DNA from: Planctomycetaceae bacterium | GTDB taxonomy: Bacteria; Planctomycetota; Planctomycetia; Pirellulales; PALSA-1355 | Direction: 5' to 3' | Length of the DNA: 7,655 nucleotides | NCBI GenBank assembly: GCA_005773095.1 | Contig: SXHT01000208.1 | Coordinates: forward strand, 1 to 7,655 | Shown: piece by piece, positions 6,405-7,655 of the stretch | How positions within the stretch are numbered: the first letter of the stretch is position 1 | Layout of the letters: the number at the start of each line of letters is the position of its first letter | Notes under the pieces: generated by a model | What the model saw: only the letters and a program-made list of their open reading frames with translations | What the model was told of the DNA's origin: nothing | The model's database searches: none | Made by a program: the position numbers and the translations under genes

Positions 6405-7403
6405 ATGAATCAATTCGCTGCCTGCTTCTCTCGTCGTGGCGCCCTGGCAATCGGCTTATCAGCCGTTGGAGCGGCAATGCTAGATCGAGTCTCGGTGCTG
6501 GCGGAAAATCCCCAAGACCCGACCCCGGTGTTGCCGGATGAGTTCGCCCAGTCGCGAATTACCGAGACCTGGCGGCGCTATGCGGACAGACTCAGCTTCG
6601 GGGCCGGGCAAACCATTGCGATGTTGGACGATGGCTGCGACTTGAAGCTGCCCGAATGGTCCCCCAATTCAACGCAACAACCTAAGGTGATCGCCACATA
6701 CGATGCCATCGATGGTGACGATCAACCGGCGCACGGTCCGCGCGGCTACCACGGCTCCTCGATCGGCGTTCCCTCGTCGCTCAATTACGAAGGCCGCCGC
6801 GGGGTGGCATTTAACGACCAGATAGCAATCGTTCGCGCCGTCGAATGTTGCCACTGTTCGATTGACGAAGCGCCAAGCCTGGCCGCTGCCCTGCAATGGG
6901 TCGTCGAAAATCACGAGAAATACAAGATCACGGCGATCAATCTGGCGCCGGTCGACGATGTCCAGCATGCCCAAGCCGTACCTTCGGCAATCGACGCGAA
7001 GCTGGCGGTGCTGCGCACATTGAACATCTGGGTCAGCGCGCCTTGCGCCAATCATGGCTACACGGAAGGCATTTCCTGGCCGGCCTGTCAGGTGGATTGT
7101 TTTGCCATCGGCGCCACCCAGCCGGCGAAGGACGAAATTCACCAGGATCGCTCGGCCAAAACCGTGCTGCTGGCTCCCGGCGGCGCCACGTCCTCGTCGA
7201 ATGCCATTGCCTGCGGCGCGGCCGTGGTGCTGCGTGAGGCCATCGAAAAGTCGGGCTACGACTATCGTCGCAGCGGCCCGAATCTGCCCGAGGCGATGCT
7301 GGCGATTTTCCAGCGCAGCGGCGCGCCGGTGACGGACCCGGCGACCGGTCGCCAGTATCGGCGACTCGATCTTTTGGCCGCCGTCGCCTCGGTGTTTCCT
7401 TGA
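6405..7403 (+). CDS. Divergent S8 (subtilisin-like) serine protease with Tat signal
   Basis: 332 residues from ATG 6405, preceded by GAGG at 6395-6398. The start of the N-terminal region is a twin-arginine signal: SRRGAL (9-14), then a hydrophobic stretch to about residue 26, predicting export of a folded protein. A GTG at 6303 would add 34 residues but lies inside the hairpin element and would bury the signal. Subtilase motifs appear in order: AMLDDGCD (72-79; D75 for the catalytic Asp), GYHGSS (114-119; H116), GVAFNDQIAIVRAV (133-146, the GVAPxAxI-like strand), APCANHG (212-218; N216 oxyanion-type Asn), and ATSSSNAIACGAA (261-273), where S263 takes the place of the GTS nucleophile with the correct +8 Gly. 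The GTS glycine is Ala and the usual Pro after it is Ala. The fold is well supported; catalysis is likely but not certain. At 332 residues it is compact, with no C-terminal extra domain. The target is unknown. Confidence 0.85.
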   Translation: MNQFAACFSRRGALAIGLSAVGAAMLDRVSVLAENPQDPTPVLPDEFAQSRITETWRRYADRLSFGAGQTIAMLDDGCDLKLPEWSPNSTQQPKVIATYDAIDGDDQPAHGPRGYHGSSIGVPSSLNYEGRRGVAFNDQIAIVRAVECCHCSIDEAPSLAAALQWVVENHEKYKITAINLAPVDDVQHAQAVPSAIDAKLAVLRTLNIWVSAPCANHGYTEGISWPACQVDCFAIGATQPAKDEIHQDRSAKTVLLAPGGATSSSNAIACGAAVVLREAIEKSGYDYRRSGPNLPEAMLAIFQRSGAPVTDPATGRQYRRLDLLAAVASVFP

Positions 7404-7464
7404 AATACCGTTCGCGGCAGCGTAAAGTCGCTTCCGACGCAATTATTGGTTGAGCTCGCGGAAT

Positions 7465-7482
7465 TTGACCGCGGCAGGTCAA
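7465..7482. promoter_or_regulatory. Inverted repeat TTGACC-N6-GGTCAA upstream of the last gene
   Basis: TTGACC (7465-7470) and GGTCAA (7477-7482) are perfect reverse complements around a 6-nt centre, 33 nt before the start codon at 7516. The left half also resembles a -35 box, though no good -10 follows at 17 nt. It could be an operator, a small hairpin or chance. The rest of 7404-7515 shows nothing else I can support. Confidence 0.3.
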
Positions 7483-7515
7483 CAGAACAGTAGTTCCAGG
7501 TGATGTGGAGCGGAG

Positions 7516-7655
7516 ATGCTGAGTTTTTGGGATTACCTTCCAGGTCGACTCACGCCTTGGATGGGGCTCGTTTGCCAGGGTTTGCTGGTGGTCGCTTGCT
7601 GCGGCCTTGGCACTGCTTCTGGTCAGGCGGTGAATCCGCTCGATCGCTTTTTCGA
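7516..7655 (+). CDS. N-terminus of an exported protein (partial)
   Basis: ATG 7516 follows GGAG (7507-7510) with 5-nt spacing, and an in-frame stop lies at 7501-7503, so this is the earliest ATG of the frame. The frame stays open to the window edge (46 residues). The N-terminus is MLSFWDYLPGRLTPW, with one Arg, followed by a hydrophobic core (MGLVCQGLLVVACCGLG) and a small-residue region (TASGQA), i.e. a Sec-type signal peptide. VVAC at about residues 24-27 could also be a lipobox, making it a lipoprotein. A second ATG at 7561 would still leave a short signal. The mature start (VNPLDRFF) does not identify a family. Confidence 0.65.
   Translation, partial: MLSFWDYLPGRLTPWMGLVCQGLLVVACCGLGTASGQAVNPLDRFF

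Noticed and set aside
6669..7442. 257-codon minus-strand open frame opposite the subtilase
   Set aside because: Antisense shadow of a gene whose catalytic motifs are in order on the plus strand; no domain recognised.

Overview
The window looks like part of a Planctomycetota chromosome, most likely the Pirellulales side. It is GC-rich, with long exported enzymes and loose gene spacing. It carries a remnant matching the C-terminal signature of the planctomycete-expanded DUF1559 (PF07596) family, and GGGGAC...CATTTTC-type palindromic intergenic repeats of a style I associate with these genomes. The organism assignment is inference from gene style; there is no rRNA or other marker.

Layout, all genes on the + strand. 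(1) 1-119: the tail of a membrane protein, ending in a transmembrane helix and a basic cytoplasmic-type tail. (2) 135-1397: an enolase-superfamily (mandelate racemase/muconate lactonizing) protein, 15 nt after the upstream stop and probably in its operon. (3) 1398-1986: a 589-nt gap holding a weak hairpin, a REP-like pair of inverted hairpins and a decayed DUF1559 C-terminus. (4) 1987-4344: a large exported TIM-barrel protein of glycoside-hydrolase type with a duplicated N-terminal NWHL module. (5) 4403-6196: an exported GH123/DUF4091-like glycoside hydrolase with an Asp-Glu pair. (6) 6201-6339: a small hairpin element with 18-bp perfect terminal inverted repeats and a 5-bp flanking direct repeat, resembling a MITE. 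(7) 6405-7403: a divergent subtilisin-like (S8) protease with a twin-arginine signal. (8) 7516-7655: the start of another exported protein, cut by the window edge.

The two hydrolase-like genes are 58 nt apart and both exported, so they probably act together on an extracellular or periplasmic glycan. The upstream permease tail plus enolase-family protein would fit uptake and catabolism of a sugar acid, but a 589-nt gap with repeat debris separates the two pairs, so co-regulation is not shown. The protease appears to be a separate transcription unit behind the hairpin element.

I see no tRNA, rRNA, CRISPR array, riboswitch or intact transposase. The least ordinary items are the MITE-like element, the altered active site of the enolase-family protein, the duplicated NWHL module and the DUF1559 remnant.
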